Source: Diaporthe sp. PMI_573
Lineage: Eukaryota; Ascomycota; Sordariomycetes; Diaporthales; Diaporthaceae
Direction: 5' to 3'
Length of the DNA stretch: 64,000 nucleotides
NCBI GenBank assembly: GCA_021399435.1
Contig: JAJTUP010000001.1
Coordinates: 1 to 64,000 of the forward strand
The notes under the pieces were generated by a model that was given only the letters and a program-made list of their open reading frames with translations, did no database searches and was not told the origin of the DNA. Shown here one piece after another: positions 23,869 through 35,534 of the stretch (within the stretch, counting starts at the first letter, position 1; each line of letters opens with the position of its first letter). The position numbers and the translations under genes were made by a program.

Positions 23869-24849
23869 CTATCCTTCCATTCCATGCTCCTCCTGCATTT
23901 GTGCGAGGGTGATGTTCTGCATGACAAACACTAAGTTCTGAAGTTCATCCATAAACAGGCGGTTTTCTGGCTTCTTCCAGCCCAGCTCAAACGGCAGACG
24001 TTCGTTCCCTATACATCAGTATCATTAGCCATAAGACACCTTTGCAGAAGTTGACTCTTGAATTCGTACGTACGGAAGAAGTACTCCACCCTCTCTGTCG
24101 GAGTATGGATCATGTCCTTTTGATCCTCGGCACCCAGGTCCCACTCCCCAAGGACAAATTGGTAAGCTGCCGTCTCGCCGTATATGAAGTGGGCCCCTAT
24201 CTGAGGGAGTGTAAACTGCGGGTTCGTTGACGCTGAAGTGACCACGCGGGCCGTGCGGGCCTTGCTGGCCATGGCCAGGTCGATGGTCGGACCGGTGAAG
24301 TATGTGATCGTCTCGTTCCAGGCTTCCTCGTTGAAAACGTCGGCAGGGCCGAAGTTGGCATCCTGTCGACTGGAGAACCAGGGCCGTGTCAGCTTTTGCT
24401 CAAGAAGCCGGGGAGCTACGTGTAGGGCAAGAAGGGGGGCAGCTTACCTCAAGCTACCGTCATGCTCGAGGATGTTGTGGGTGGTCAGGTGGTTGAGATC
24501 GATACTCGTCGCATTGGGGGCCGGGTTGGTGGGTTGTGCAAAGTCGTACAGCTGGCTCACAACGCTCACGTCCCAGTTGAGGACTGAGCTTAGGACCTCG
24601 ATGGCCATCTCTTTGTTGATTCCCTTACCATCTCGGGGGATGTACCCATGGTTTGCAAGACTGTTGAGCATAGGGCAGGGGCCTCGGACTGCAAGAGACG
24701 ACCATGTCAATACCAGCTTCCTATCCACGTCGGCTTGTCTGATTGCACTTGCCTTGACCCTCAACAGGCGGCTTCCACTCATGATCATCAGCCGCCAAAG
24801 CGAATGACCGAGTGACCGTGATTGTGGCAAAAAGATAGGTAAACTTCAT
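23869..24849 (-). CDS. secreted heme-thiolate peroxidase (chloroperoxidase/unspecific peroxygenase family)
   Basis: Four exons (24759-24849, 24448-24688, 24074-24369, 23869-24008) join in frame to 255 residues. The N-terminus MKFTYLFATITVTRSFALA is a signal peptide. The heme-ligand motif PCPML (in RGPCPMLNSLANHGY) and the distal EHD motif (EHDGSLSRQD, spanning intron 2) are both present. So is the family's NERLPFELGWKKP near the C-terminus. Length and layout match the short fungal enzymes of PF01328. These are extracellular heme enzymes that use hydrogen peroxide to halogenate or oxygenate organic substrates, with the cysteine of PCP as the fifth iron ligand. Introns of 70, 78 and 65 nt have ordinary borders. 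Exon 1 uses GTCAAG as donor, which is acceptable but less typical. The gene appears intact. Confidence 0.92.
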
Positions 24850-26442
24850 GGTGAATAGCTGGCCTGATTTCCATATGCCAAAGTCAGATGAACCGGAGAG
24901 CAAGATGAACAGTCTTTATACATTGCTCTTCCAATAGTCAGCTCTAGGGATCTGAATTCCCCCCGTGCTTGCTGGCAGAACGAGCCATCATATTGCCCTC
25001 TCCATCCAAGCCCGGGCTCGTATGTCGTTTATGCGAAGCCGGGAACCTTGCGTCTGTTCTCGTTTACCTCGTATTGCACTCGTTTTCACTCCGAACGACC
25101 GACTGCGTCTTCTCACCGATGAAGAGCAATGAGATGCAGTAGAGTGTGAATGCAGGCAATGCCACAGAGTTGCTCCAACCAATCACCCACCTATAATGTG
25201 GACCTCTGTATCGTCAGAGCGCAGGCATATTCCTGCCCGAAGCTCAGCGAATCAGGGTTGGCTATTAGCAATCATCAGTATCCCTAAGGTTGTAAGGGGT
25301 GACGCCCTCGTCCCACTTTTGCCCGAACCGCTCCGCGCCAGTCGCTCATGAGAATGTGATGCTGGGCCCACCGGTGTTGTCGCAGACTACACAGTACTTA
25401 TGCCTGATCTACTGAGTCCATCAATGTGCGCCGTCCGAACGTGTAAACAGATTGTTAAGCAACGCATGACTTCAAATCTTCTCACATTAGCAACAGGACC
25501 GAACACCAGGATTAAAAAGGATTCTGCCCGCTACCTTTGTTTGCCTCGGAGGCTGACAAGAGGTTCGGTTCAGACTCGACTGTCCTACATTGTTTCTTGG
25601 CAGAAGCATGCCTCCGCTTACGATACGAAATACGTGAGGGTAAACGAGAGTACCCTGCCCGCCTGCTTAATCGACCAAGAGGCGGCCATCCCTACTGCCA
25701 AGTCTCTCCAATAATGTCACTGGTCGCCGATCGCCAGTCTTGGCATTGAGGGTATCTTCTGAGCTGTCTTCTAAATCCCCCATATCGGGTTAGAGGAACA
25801 CGGAAAGGAACATTTAACGAGAGCCAAGACGGGAAGAGGGCTCCACCAGGGACACAGAAGAGGCCGGCATTGAGTACGGAGCTATTCTCCTTCCGCGGGG
25901 CCCAGAGCAACTCTGAACCTGGGCGCGGAAGCAGGTAACGCGGGCCGACCCCTGCTTGACCGCCCCACAAACGCGCCGGGGGATGACCGCGTCTGTTCCA
26001 GTGCGCGGGTTATTTACCAGACAAATGGAGCCTCGGGCGACTGTGGAGAGAAGTAACAAGAACAATGCCATATCTCGTGCCATTTCAACTACAGACGTCG
26101 ACGCTGACGATTGCTGTGCACCGCGGGCGTCTTCATAGACTGCTTGAAGTTGTGCGTGAGCCTTCCTTTGGCCACAAGCTTGAGAACACCACGCATCTTA
26201 GAAACGGGCCTGTCGTGACGTGAGGTCCTGGAAACCCTGTCGAAATGGGGGGGGGCGGGGCGATAGAAATGACTTCCTGCTGTAACGATATGCCAATGAT
26301 GCATGTCACCCAGGCCCGCCGATTCCGATGCGGAGCAATAAACACTTGCTAATGGCACGACGAAAAGACGATGAGGCCTGCTTCAGATGTCTCTAACTCG
26401 CATATATCATCGACGCATCCAATTAAGGGTTCCTAGGGGTAC
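24850..26442. other. intergenic stretch, 1.6 kb
   Basis: This includes the peroxidase promoter (right of 24849). A G-run (GGGGGGGCGGGGCG) lies near 26247. No open frame shows convincing coding character or motifs. Confidence 0.4.
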
Positions 26443-26605
26443 ATTCAAGGTTGGTTTCCCTAGTTTCGTCCCTTACTTACAACAGCGCGTAGTGAAAGGT
26501 CTCTTCAGCTTGTTGGAGGACACCTTCTACGACCAAATCAGCCTGTCATATAGTGAGACGAGCAAGCTCATCAATGTCGAATATGAGACCAGTCGTCACT
26601 GTTAG
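26443..26605 (+). repeat. diverged duplicate segment, copy B
   Basis: This is the counterpart of 23652-23812 in the same orientation. It reads SLSYSETSKLINVE against SLSYSETCNLINIE in copy A. It lies about 180 bp beyond the 3' end of the CorA-like gene. No complete gene is visible. Confidence 0.5.
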
Positions 26606-26788
26606 TACCATTCCAACAGGAAGCTTGGTCTCCTTTTTCGTAGGAGCGAGCCTGTCCTGCCTGTCTTCAACGCATGTGGCACGACAGTCTATTTCTGTCA
26701 GTCAGATGAATAGCAGTATGTACCCCAAGGTAAGTATCTAATCAGCGACGTGAATTCTGCAGCAAGACTAAGTTATTCTATCATTTTA

Positions 26789-29700
26789 TTACCTCGCCCT
26801 CCTCCAACTGCTGTGTTTTCCTGATCGACTTTGAACCGAAGCGAGAGGTTCTGTTGGATGTGGATTGAAAAATGTCTGCGTCCTCCCTTCGAGGGACTCA
26901 TGCCGCTGCTCGAACCGGCGAATAGCATCGTCTTCGGCACTGCCGCGCGATTTATTTCGCTGCCTCATGCTTGGGACACCGGTGATGAGATGTAAGCCCT
27001 CTTCCATGGTGTGTGCATTGTCAACCTTCATCAGCCTGTTCCGTGTAGTCTCGACGGGATGTCGAAATCTTTTGCTAAACGCGACAGCGAGGAAGATAGA
27101 AATGATCAGAGCCGAAATGCAAACTATCGACATCTTGTTAGCGCGGTTGAGGACTATCCCCGGGCTTTTGAAAGTCAACCCCTTAGTCTTGGGGACATAC
27201 GCATCGTGATGACTTGCTGCCATAGAGACATCCAGTCTTGGCCCGTTGAAGAATTGTTCATGCCGAAGAAGGAGGTGAAGAATCCCAGTGGTGTCTCGAA
27301 ATCGACTTGTTAGCATGCAATGATTCGAACTTGGAGTTCCAAGTCCTTCTCTAACTCACAAAAATAATCGTCATGATCGTGAATGCCATGATCGACTTTC
27401 CCTGGTCGTAGCTCTGTTCACTGAGCTTGTTGCTCATCTCAGCCTGTTTTTGACCATGCGCCGTCAGTTGAATGCTGAGCTCCTGTTGTCTCACGCCGTG
27501 ATCCGCTCTCTCCAGAGCTGCTTTGGCTTCAACGATGGTAGTCTGCTGTTGTTTGAGAGCCAAAAGACCTTGCAACTTTAAAAATAAAATGGTCAGTACC
27601 TATATTCAGTGCAAGCTTTGGATTGGCCTCTTTCACACTTACGTTCTGACAGCTTCTTTCGGCTGCGCCAGCCAGTTCCTCTATCTCCGCCTTCCTTGCC
27701 CTGATTTGGTCCATCATATCCTCCATGAGCTTAAAATCCATCGAACAGTCTCCTTGTGTGCCGTGGACTGCGTCTCCTGTCGTCTTGTGGTCTTGAGCCC
27801 CACGCTGTTTGTTCCAGCGAAGTAGAGACTTGCGGAAGTCCTCCACGGCGCCGAGCTGCTGCACATAGATGCGAGTCATCATTCGCAATTCTTCAACAAT
27901 GTCTTGAGCTTCGCGAAGTAGTACTCCCTCAGGGTTGATGTATAGGTATCGAGGATTCGGTCGTCCCTTGCCGTTTTCTTCTAAACCCGCTTGGCTCCAA
28001 AAAGCTTCGAAGGCATTCGTTGTGTGTTCGTTCTACGGTCATTACCATCCGATCCATCAAGACAAATTATCAGTACTGTATGACAAATGTCCTGCTGACT
28101 CACCACATTGTTGAGAGACTCTGCGAATAAGTCCATGACCTCTGGTCTCAAATCCAGAGGCTTTGTTCGGTCAAAGAAGACTCTCGAGCATTGATCGATA
28201 ATAATACTCGCTTGAAGGAGATTAGCAACGCAAGATTAAACACCTATTGATCCCAAACTCACCAAGATGCCACACTGAAGTCACCTCACCGTCCATTTTG
28301 TTCAGCCTATCTCGGAGGCACTTATGAATCCCAGAGGAATCAGGCTTGTTTCTTCCCCAGCGTCTTGGGAATGCAGTGATAATGGTGTCTGCGTTGGGTC
28401 ATGCCTTAGCATAAATGGGTTGCAAGATGGGGCATACATACAGTCATCAAGAATCCACAACCATAACTGATCCACCATCACAACACGAGTAAGATTGCCC
28501 GGAACATGCCATGGAAGCCTAGTTGCACGATAGACAACCTGGTCGCGATCTCTTCTCGAGGTGTCCTCGAGATTCAGGAAGTATGACTGGTCCAATGTTC
28601 GTCGAATATGCAAGGCAGGCTCTCTTGTCTTTTCTGTGTCGATTGTTTGAGGGACCAGTCCACGCATCAGGAGCCTCTCCTCGGCCTCAGTGTCCATGGC
28701 TTCCCACAGCTTTGCCACTTTTATTAGGTATATGCCGAGTTTTGACTTCCTTTATATCACAGATCAGTAAGAATGCTCATTAGCATATTCTATGCGATCG
28801 TGAATGAGTGAGGAAGACTTGCCTTTCGAATCGCACCCGTTGAACAACTTTCCAAAGAGTTTCCTTGCCTGCATCGGTATTTTCATCCTTCTGAATCGTC
28901 ATTCCATATATTTCACGGTTCTTCTCCTTCAAGCTCATCACTATGTCGCTCTTCAAATGTTTCACGCTGTTAGCTACACCTGGAGCTTGTCCGCCGACTT
29001 CGATGGCTTTTTTGACAATTTCAGCCATGCGCGCTTTTCGACCGTACATCTCCCAATGGAGATATGGTAGCTTTAAACATATCGTCAGATAATTCCATCT
29101 ACCATAGAATCTTGTGTTCTTACAAATATTGCGAAATTCTTTCGTCTCTGTTCCGGTTCTTGAAAATGGAAAGTTGCTCCTGTGGTGGCGTTTGAGCCAG
29201 CATCTTGCATGGCTTGTCAGCTGCACATAGTTCAACACGGGATAGGGAGTAGGGATGCACAATGCGGACCTAGTGGTATGCTTAAACAACGGGTCCTCAA
29301 GTGCCGAGTATTTATAGGGTGTTTCTCTAGTCCCCCACCATGTACCTGACCTCGCCAGAACTCACGCGCCAGTGTCTGGTTAGTCATTCTCCTATGACCT
29401 GGTTTGGGCTCAAAATCCTCCCCGTAGTACCTTGCTATGGCTTGCTTGAATATGCAATGTCAGTGAGACTCGCCACTGGTTAGTTGGGATACTGACTTCA
29501 ACCCAGCCCATGTGATTTGCTGGCAGGTGAATATATTTCAGATACCGGTTGTCATCCTCGTCCTTCGTCTCGTATATCGGGTTGTGCTGCGTATCATATA
29601 GTGCCTTGTGGACCGTGAGTTTTTGGTTTGGAAACTTTTCGTGGTTATCAAATCCATTTCCTTGGTAAGTGGCTTTTTTCCAACCAATTCCATGTTTCTG

Positions 29701-30165
29701 GAAGAACAGAACACCGGCTTTGAAATCATGTTCCGGGTCTGTATCGTCGTCGAGAATGATATCGTCTTCGCCCAGGAAATCCAATTCTTTGAAGTGTCCA
29801 TCTCTTTCGTCGGCGGAAAACTTGAACTGTGCCTGGGGCCTGCGCGCAGCTTCTAATCGCCACTGCTTGAAAGACTCCTGGACTTCACTCAAGAGCAGTC
29901 TATTTGCCCCTGACTCTGCCAATTTGGCGCGACACCTCTTGACCCGCCTTGCATCTACCTTCAATTTTTCCCTCTGATTCTCTTTCAGTCCGTCCACAAA
30001 GTCGGTTAGCTCCTCCACTCTTAGCCGGTGATATGACTTCGTAATGCTGTCACGATCCCACTCATCGTTCTTTTCGGCTTCCTTGATGAGCTCGTGTTGT
30101 GTCGATGATGGACTACCAGGATCCCTGCGCGCTGACGCTTCAGTAACTGCTCGGGGATGGGTCAT
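26789..30165 (-). CDS. CorA-like Mg2+ transporter family membrane protein, multi-exon
   Basis: About ten exons on the minus strand. The first, from ATG 30165 to 29497, encodes a charged soluble N-terminus. The next (from 29444) reads QAIARYYGEDF, EFWRGQVHGG and TRHLRTRC, wording typical of fungal CorA-like proteins. PYLHWEMYGRKARMAE, RRTLDQSYFLNLED, RDQVVYR and MVDQLWLWILDD follow; after an intron comes TIITAFPRRWG. A coiled-coil region leads to membrane helix 1 (SIMAFTIMTIIF). The CorA signature GMN (TSFFGMNNSSTG) and helix 2 (MSIVCISALIISIFLAVAF) complete the pore hairpin. Some borders, around 29100 and 28750, are uncertain, but each can be placed so that the frame holds. Known family role: divalent-cation channel. 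The fungal branch is often of unproven function. No ankyrins are present here. Confidence 0.85.
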
Positions 30166-30530
30166 TGTAGGAACGCGTCAATCACGGTTGTGATAATCCA
30201 CCCAAAAAAGAAAAAGTGAATAGTTGGAGATTTATTATCGGGAAATGGAGGCCGTGGACATTCAGGGCATAAGTATGGCCACAGGATTTCGCACACCCTC
30301 CTCCCTTTCTGGTCATGTGTTGATGATCTCAGATGCAACCACATGTGTAACACAAACTTCGCAATGTAATCAGCGGGGCTTGTATCTCCATTAAGGCTAC
30401 AAGGCAACAAAATGGCTAGGTATGTGTGGGGTTACGCGAATGAAGTTCAGGCGGTTGACCGGTCAGGACGGTCAGTTTCCGCAACCCCACGGCCACGAGG
30501 CGGCTTTGGATGGATGAGTACGCATGCAAT
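30166..30530. other. intergenic stretch
   Basis: Upstream region of the CorA-like gene and the point beyond which the PKS fragment begins. Nothing else was seen. Confidence 0.35.
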
Positions 30531-32140
30531 TCATCGGCCGTCTTTGGCATCATTTTCTAATCTACCTAAAATTGGATTGACAGTATTGTAAGCGACATAC
30601 TCCTTGAACCGCTTGCGGGCCGCAGCAACGAATGACGGTGCGAGATCTGTAAATGTGTATTCCACAGGAACGCCCAGCTCCGCCAGCAATGGCGCGAGAT
30701 ACTTGGTCGTGCCGCCCGTCCCAGCACCCATCTCGAGAATCTTGAGGGGGCCAGAGTTTGGCCGCAACTTCGATACAAGACGACGGACGACGTCCTCCAT
30801 TTGCTTGTACGAAAGCTTGTTGAGGAGCGAATCCCCGTAGAGTCCCGACACCACTTCTCGGCCCTCATCGCTGCCAAAGATCAATCTCACGCCATCCAGG
30901 TTGCCGGCGAGAATGTCCATTAGCTTGCTTCCGCAGTAGTACACAAGCTGGCTAGCGAAGTTGTGGTCCGGGTAAGCCACCACAAGTGTGTCGAGAATTG
31001 CCTTGCTGGATTGTGCTGGTGCGGATATAGCCGTGCGGTTGATTTTCTCTCTATCGATATCAATTAATCTCGCGTCGGACTCCAGCATTTCGTACAAGTA
31101 CCGAACGAGGTTTCCGTGCTGGGCTGCGTGATGGATGCGCTCCAGCTTTGTGCCCGGCTTGGCGCTTCGTATGGGGCAGCAGCCCAAGGTTTCAAATGCT
31201 TCAGTAGTAAGAGCAACGCAGAGCTGGGTCTGCTTTGGGTTGATAGCGTCGATATACCCAGCACACCCGTAGTCGGTAATAAACTTGGAGGACACCAGTA
31301 CTGCGGATGGTCCCAATAATCTGATCACCGTCGGCAATAGCCTGAGACATTTTCTTGAGAAAGACTGACGCAACGGCCTCACCACGACAGTAGCCATCCG
31401 CATCAGCATCGAATGGTTTGCAAGATCCTGTTGGGCTGAGAAACGATGCGCCTGCAAGATTCTGAAACCAAAGCGGGCTTGTCATGATGTTGGTGCCACC
31501 CGCGACGGCGGCGGTGCACTCGCCCCCGAGAATGGCCCGACAAGCCTGATGGATGGCTACTGCCGAGGCAGAACAGGCAGTATCTATCGTGAGTCCGGGG
31601 CCTGTCCATCCAAAATAGTGGCTGATCTTGCCGGCTATGAAACTCTTGAGGTTCCCTGTAGCCGAAAATGCGTTTGGGGCATAGCAAGCGACGTTTGCCT
31701 CGTAGTCAGCGGCACAACCCCCCACGAAGACGCCGACGCGAGGATCCCTATTTGCGGAATTGAAATATCCGGACTGCTCAACTGCTTGGTACGCTGACTG
31801 GAGAAAGAGTCGCTATTGTGGGTCCTGAGAGACGACCTCACGAGGTGACTTCTTGAAAAACCTGGAGCATTGTTAGCGGGCAAGTTCTTTTCCCAAAATG
31901 ATTGCATCGGACGACTTACTTGTGATCAAATGCATTGTGGTCCCGAACAAAATTTCCGTACCACTTGCGCTTGCTATCCTTGTCTCGCCAGTGGGTGTCA
32001 AACGTGAAGCGATCCTCGGGAACCTCTAGGTGCTGCGACTTTCCTTTACACATTATATCCCACAGCTCATCAAGATCGTCTGCATCAGCCACTTTACACA
32101 CCATACCGACAACTGCAATCTCTTCCTGGTGATAAGGCAT
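30531..32140 (-). pseudogene. PKS relic: partial ketosynthase joined to partial C-methyltransferase
   Basis: It starts MPYHQEEIAVVGMVCKVADA with a normal first intron (31862-31919). It continues as a KS domain with the active-site cysteine (DTACSAS) and [12 protein letters not shown] stop at 31813-31815 stands where DPQQR is expected. Around 31285-31300, right after [10 protein letters not shown], the KS homology ends. With a frame change, the linker and C-methyltransferase of a non-reducing PKS begin ([13 protein letters not shown], then KLERIHHAAQHGNLVRYLY, FGSDEGREVVSGLYG and the SAM motif ILEMGAGTGGTT). The remaining KS (both histidines), AT, product-template and ACP regions are absent. 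The methyltransferase is also cut, after about 290 residues. This is an internal-deletion relic, not a functional enzyme. Confidence 0.88.
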
Positions 32141-32147
32141 TAAAGTA

Positions 32148-32392
32148 GACAGTAAGATTCTGGTAAACAAATACCAATACTTCTCGAAAACCACTACATC
32201 TGCTCTCCTTAAGCACCCAAGCACTCAAGCACTCTAGCACTCTCGATACCCGCCTCTCCATCACCAGCCATAGTAAGAACGGCCATAGCCATAGGCCATA
32301 CACGGAAACATGTTTCTTTAACAGTGGATTGGGCTTCTTTAGCAAGTCAGTAGATCTTTCTTGGGTTTGGTGGTCTTGGTATATAATACCGA
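32148..32392 (+). repeat. direct repeat copy 1, RIP-mutated, covering a promoter and exon 1 of a small membrane-protein gene
   Basis: It aligns with 35290-35534. Almost every difference is C in copy 2 to T here, or G to A, mostly in CA/TG context (AAACACCAACA to AAATACCAATA; CTGGCATACAACACC to TTGGTATATAATACC). The start codon survives but the fourth codon has become TAA. It ends only 8 bp from the start codon of the PKS relic. Confidence 0.85.
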
Positions 32393-32538
32393 AGGGGTGG
32401 GTATAATGTTTACTCTGTCAAATTTTGCAATGGGTTTTATACTTACCAGACTTTACTCTAGAAACCAGTGAAGGCCTTGACAAATTGTTCTCACTGTTAT
32501 ATTACTCAAGAATTTGCTTCATTACATAACTCCTTCCA

Positions 32539-33126
32539 TTGCTGGAGGCATCACCCCTCCCGTCGTCCCGTGTGATATCAGTATACTCAGCCGGCCTGGA
32601 GACAGCCACCAAGGACCGACACCTGGACGATTTGTCACTGCGGAATCCAGAGCACTACAGCTTCGGTGCCGTCCGGAATCACACCACACACCTGAAGACT
32701 ATGGCTTTTGAGACCATCGCCAAGCAACACCCCAAGATTGGTCTCGTCCATGTCTATCCCAGCCTAGTCATCACTCCCGGCTTCGACAACAACCCCTTAC
32801 CCCCGCTGATCAAGATTGGCTAGAAGCTTGCGGCTCCTGCGGCAAAGCTGTTCTCTGTCAAGCCTGAGGAGATTGGAGAGCGTGTTCTGGGTTTCACCTC
32901 GGCACAGTTTGGGGGGCAGCAGGAAACCGATACCCTGAAGACGGATGTTGCGGTGTCCACAAATGGAAAGGTGGGCGGGGGAGCGTATTCGTTGAAGCAC
33001 ACCGGCCAGGTCAACGAGGTTGGTCCGATATACGAAAAGCTGAGAACCTCTGGGTTCAAGGAAACGGCATGGGAGCATACCACCGGCGCCTTCAAAGCGA
33101 TTGAGGAGGGCACAGTATTTACGGAA
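32539..33126 (+). pseudogene. 5'-truncated SDR-like dehydrogenase relic with an in-frame stop
   Basis: The readable frame begins LLEASPLPSSRVISVYSAG, which is the middle of a Rossmann-type short-chain dehydrogenase. It continues through FETIAKQHPKIGLVHVYPSL to a TAG at 32821-32823, then on in the same frame (EEIGERVLGFTSAQFGG, YSLKHTGQVNEV) to a stop at 33126. The N-terminal half with the nucleotide-binding TGxxxGxG is missing. It is a remnant. The parent enzyme's substrate cannot be inferred. Confidence 0.72.
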
Positions 33127-33369
33127 TGAACTTGGTGTCATCTGGCACTGGGTGACATTTTGAGATGCGCGGCGGGGATTGATTTCTGCTGCACACCAAT
33201 CTAATAGAGCGTTGAATTTAAGGTGTACATCATGATTTTGAGCTTAGAATCTGATCATATATATCCCCGAGCTCCTTGTATTGCGCGGGACTCGCCATAT
33301 CGTGCTCGCAGGCAACAAGGCGGCTGGCTTCCTCTTTGATCGATTCTGAAGCGGGGTACTTCAGCGGAC

Positions 33370-34079
33370 TCATTTTGCAGAAGGCGGCGGCTGGCCATAT
33401 GGACAGAACAAAGGGTTTGATTCACTGCATGAGAAGCCTTCCATTTCCGCGGACTGCGCATCCGTCAGAACGGCGAGGAGAGTCTTGCAGGCAGGAGATA
33501 TGCCAGTGATGAGATCATCTTATTGAATATCAGTGACGTCTCTTCCATGTAATTGATTGCAGGTATCGTCGGACTCAGATGAACTCACGGTCGGGAGATG
33601 GATCGCTGAAATCGACGGTGACCCTTTGGAGCTGGTCTAATGTAATGTCAGCGAGGAATCCCAACTGGAGTGAGATGGTTAGATAGAGGAATGATGGAGG
33701 GGGCGGACAGGGCTTCGGGAACGGATCCCAGGTGGATGTCGATCCATGGACCCCAGAACAAGTCGACAGACGCCAGGCTTGCGACGGGAGAAAGGTTTGG
33801 CTTACCTCGACAGATCTGCCAAGCCGGCGGATTGAGCCCCTGAAGCTCACCTTGCTCAAACGGTACGCCCCTGATATCGCCCCAGTCCCCGTCGTCATCG
33901 AAGGCTTTGTTGGGTGCCATGACTTCTCCAGATAGTTCGCCAACATGTCCCATCAAACCGCCGACGGGGCTCATGCGACCTAGGATCTTCGGGAGGTGCC
34001 CAGCGAAACTAGCTGGCGAGGCGTGGACCATGAGAGCCATCGCAGCCAGAAAAGCAAGAGACTTGACGTTGGACGGCAT
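33370..34079 (-). CDS. small secreted protein, multi-exon
   Basis: It starts MPSNVKSLAFLAAMALMVHA, a signal peptide followed by ASPASFAGHLPK. The first exon runs to about QICR, where a GTAAGC donor lies near 33806. A later exon reads GFLADITLDQLQRVTVDFSD. It ends at a GTGAGT donor. The final exon (acceptor ATAAG) reads LITGISPACKTLLAVLTDAQ and has C in FSCSES and LFCPYG, ending PPPSAK at 33370. The junction between the first and middle parts, about 33650-33810, could not be fixed with certainty. The product is a secreted protein of about 180-200 residues with a few cysteines in its tail. The family was not recognised. It is intact-looking and sits between decayed metabolic genes. Confidence 0.62.
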
Positions 34080-35016
34080 GATTGCTCGGCCGGCTTGATG
34101 AGATAGTTGATGGGATGGAACAATGTGTTCAGAACAGACGATGGTGTTTGACTAAGGGGTGAGTGACTGTGATCAGTGTCGATGGAGTTCTGGATCTCAG
34201 CGGAGGGCCATCTCCAATTTATAGAGAGCTTGCAGATGGTGTTTGGCCTTGTACTCTCCTTGGCATGCCATTGTGATTATTCACCCCTTTGGATAAGATA
34301 TTCCAGAGTTTTCCAAACCACCCCATCGGATACGGTGTCTCATTTCGTCAGATATGTTTGCAGCTGTACCACCCACCTCGTCTCATCCGAAACATCTATG
34401 GGCATATATCCGTGTGCCACATGAAGACTTCACGGCTATGCCTCTCATCTGGGAGCACAAAGTTTGATTTTCCCGTTGCCGACTCAAAGCGCCGACTGAG
34501 ACACTCGCTATGTAACACTTATAATGAGCTGCCACTTATCTCCGAACAGAAATAAATGCCGAACCAATGCAAGGCGACCATTTAGCAACCTCTAGGTATA
34601 GCACCGTTATGACTACGTTGCTGCTAGTTTTGCCCCCACCTAGCACGTAAGATCGTAACCTCGGGTCACACTGTTGTCGTATGTCGACATCGCGTGTACA
34701 TGCTTAAGTCTACGGCCGTTTGAGCATCCGCATGCTAAGAGCCACTTAGTTCCCTCGCACGTAACGGAAGTCGGGCCGTATCTTTTCCGTCAAAAAGCGG
34801 TGTATAACCACTGCATCGGTCATCCTTTCGCATCAACCTCATGCGTCTCAGGACCGATAAGAGCAGAATTGGGTGTAGACAAGATCCCAAGTGCCGATCA
34901 AGCGAAAGACAAGAACGCTGGCAGCAAGAGGTTCAGCCTTACATTGGACATGGTTCTCTGCCACCCGACCTGACGTAACAACTAAGCTGCCTTAGTTGCC
35001 TAGCAAGCCCCGATAA

Positions 35017-35039
35017 GGCTTGGGCTCCTAGCCCAAGCC
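35017..35039. repeat. perfect inverted repeat, 10-bp arms, 3-nt loop
   Basis: GGCTTGGGCT, loop CCT, AGCCCAAGCC. It shares the GGCTTGGG core with the minisatellite at 36.1 kb. Confidence 0.7.
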
Positions 35040-35163
35040 CATTACAAGTAGATTGAAAAGTCACTGTTTAAAGCCTTATATATTAACGATGCTCTATCTC
35101 GTGGAGCATGCAATAGACGCCCAGCACGCGTTCTGCATGCGTAACCGGTCGAGTTAGCATGAT

Positions 35164-35219
35164 ACGGCTGGGAAGGGGCAAGTGGCCTGTGACGGCTGGG
35201 AAGGGGCAAGTGACCTGTG
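35164..35219 (+). repeat. 28-bp tandem repeat, two units
   Basis: Units begin ACGGCTGGGAAGGGGCAAGT and differ at one base (GGCCTGTG versus GACCTGTG). A broken third unit (ACAGCTGG) follows. Confidence 0.8.
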
Positions 35220-35289
35220 ACAGCTGGTCGAAATTCACCAAATCGGAAGGAGATGGTGCCTATTGACGTCAACAGAAATGGGATTCCGA

Positions 35290-35534
35290 GACAGTGAGAT
35301 TCTGGTAAACAAACACCAACACTTCTCGAAAACCACTGCATCTGCTCTCCTTAAGCACCCAAGCACTCAAGCACACAAGCACTCTCGATACCCGCCTCTC
35401 CATCACCAGCCATAGTGAGAACGGCCATAGCCATAGGCCATACACGGAAACATGTCTCTCCAACAGTGGATTGGGCTTCTTCAGCAAGTCAGTGCGTCTT
35501 TCTTGGGTTTGGTGGTCCTGGCATACAACACCAG
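35290..35534 (+). repeat. direct repeat copy 2 (unmutated)
   Basis: This is the counterpart of 32148-32392. It covers the upstream region and first exon of the small membrane-protein gene at 35452, including AAGCACCCAAGCACTCAAGC. Confidence 0.85.

Larger units (their letters stand above)
34080..35289. other. intergenic stretch with palindrome and short tandem repeat
   Basis: No supported gene. It contains a 10-bp-arm perfect palindrome at 35017-35039 and a two-unit 28-bp tandem repeat at 35164-35219, described separately. Confidence 0.45.
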
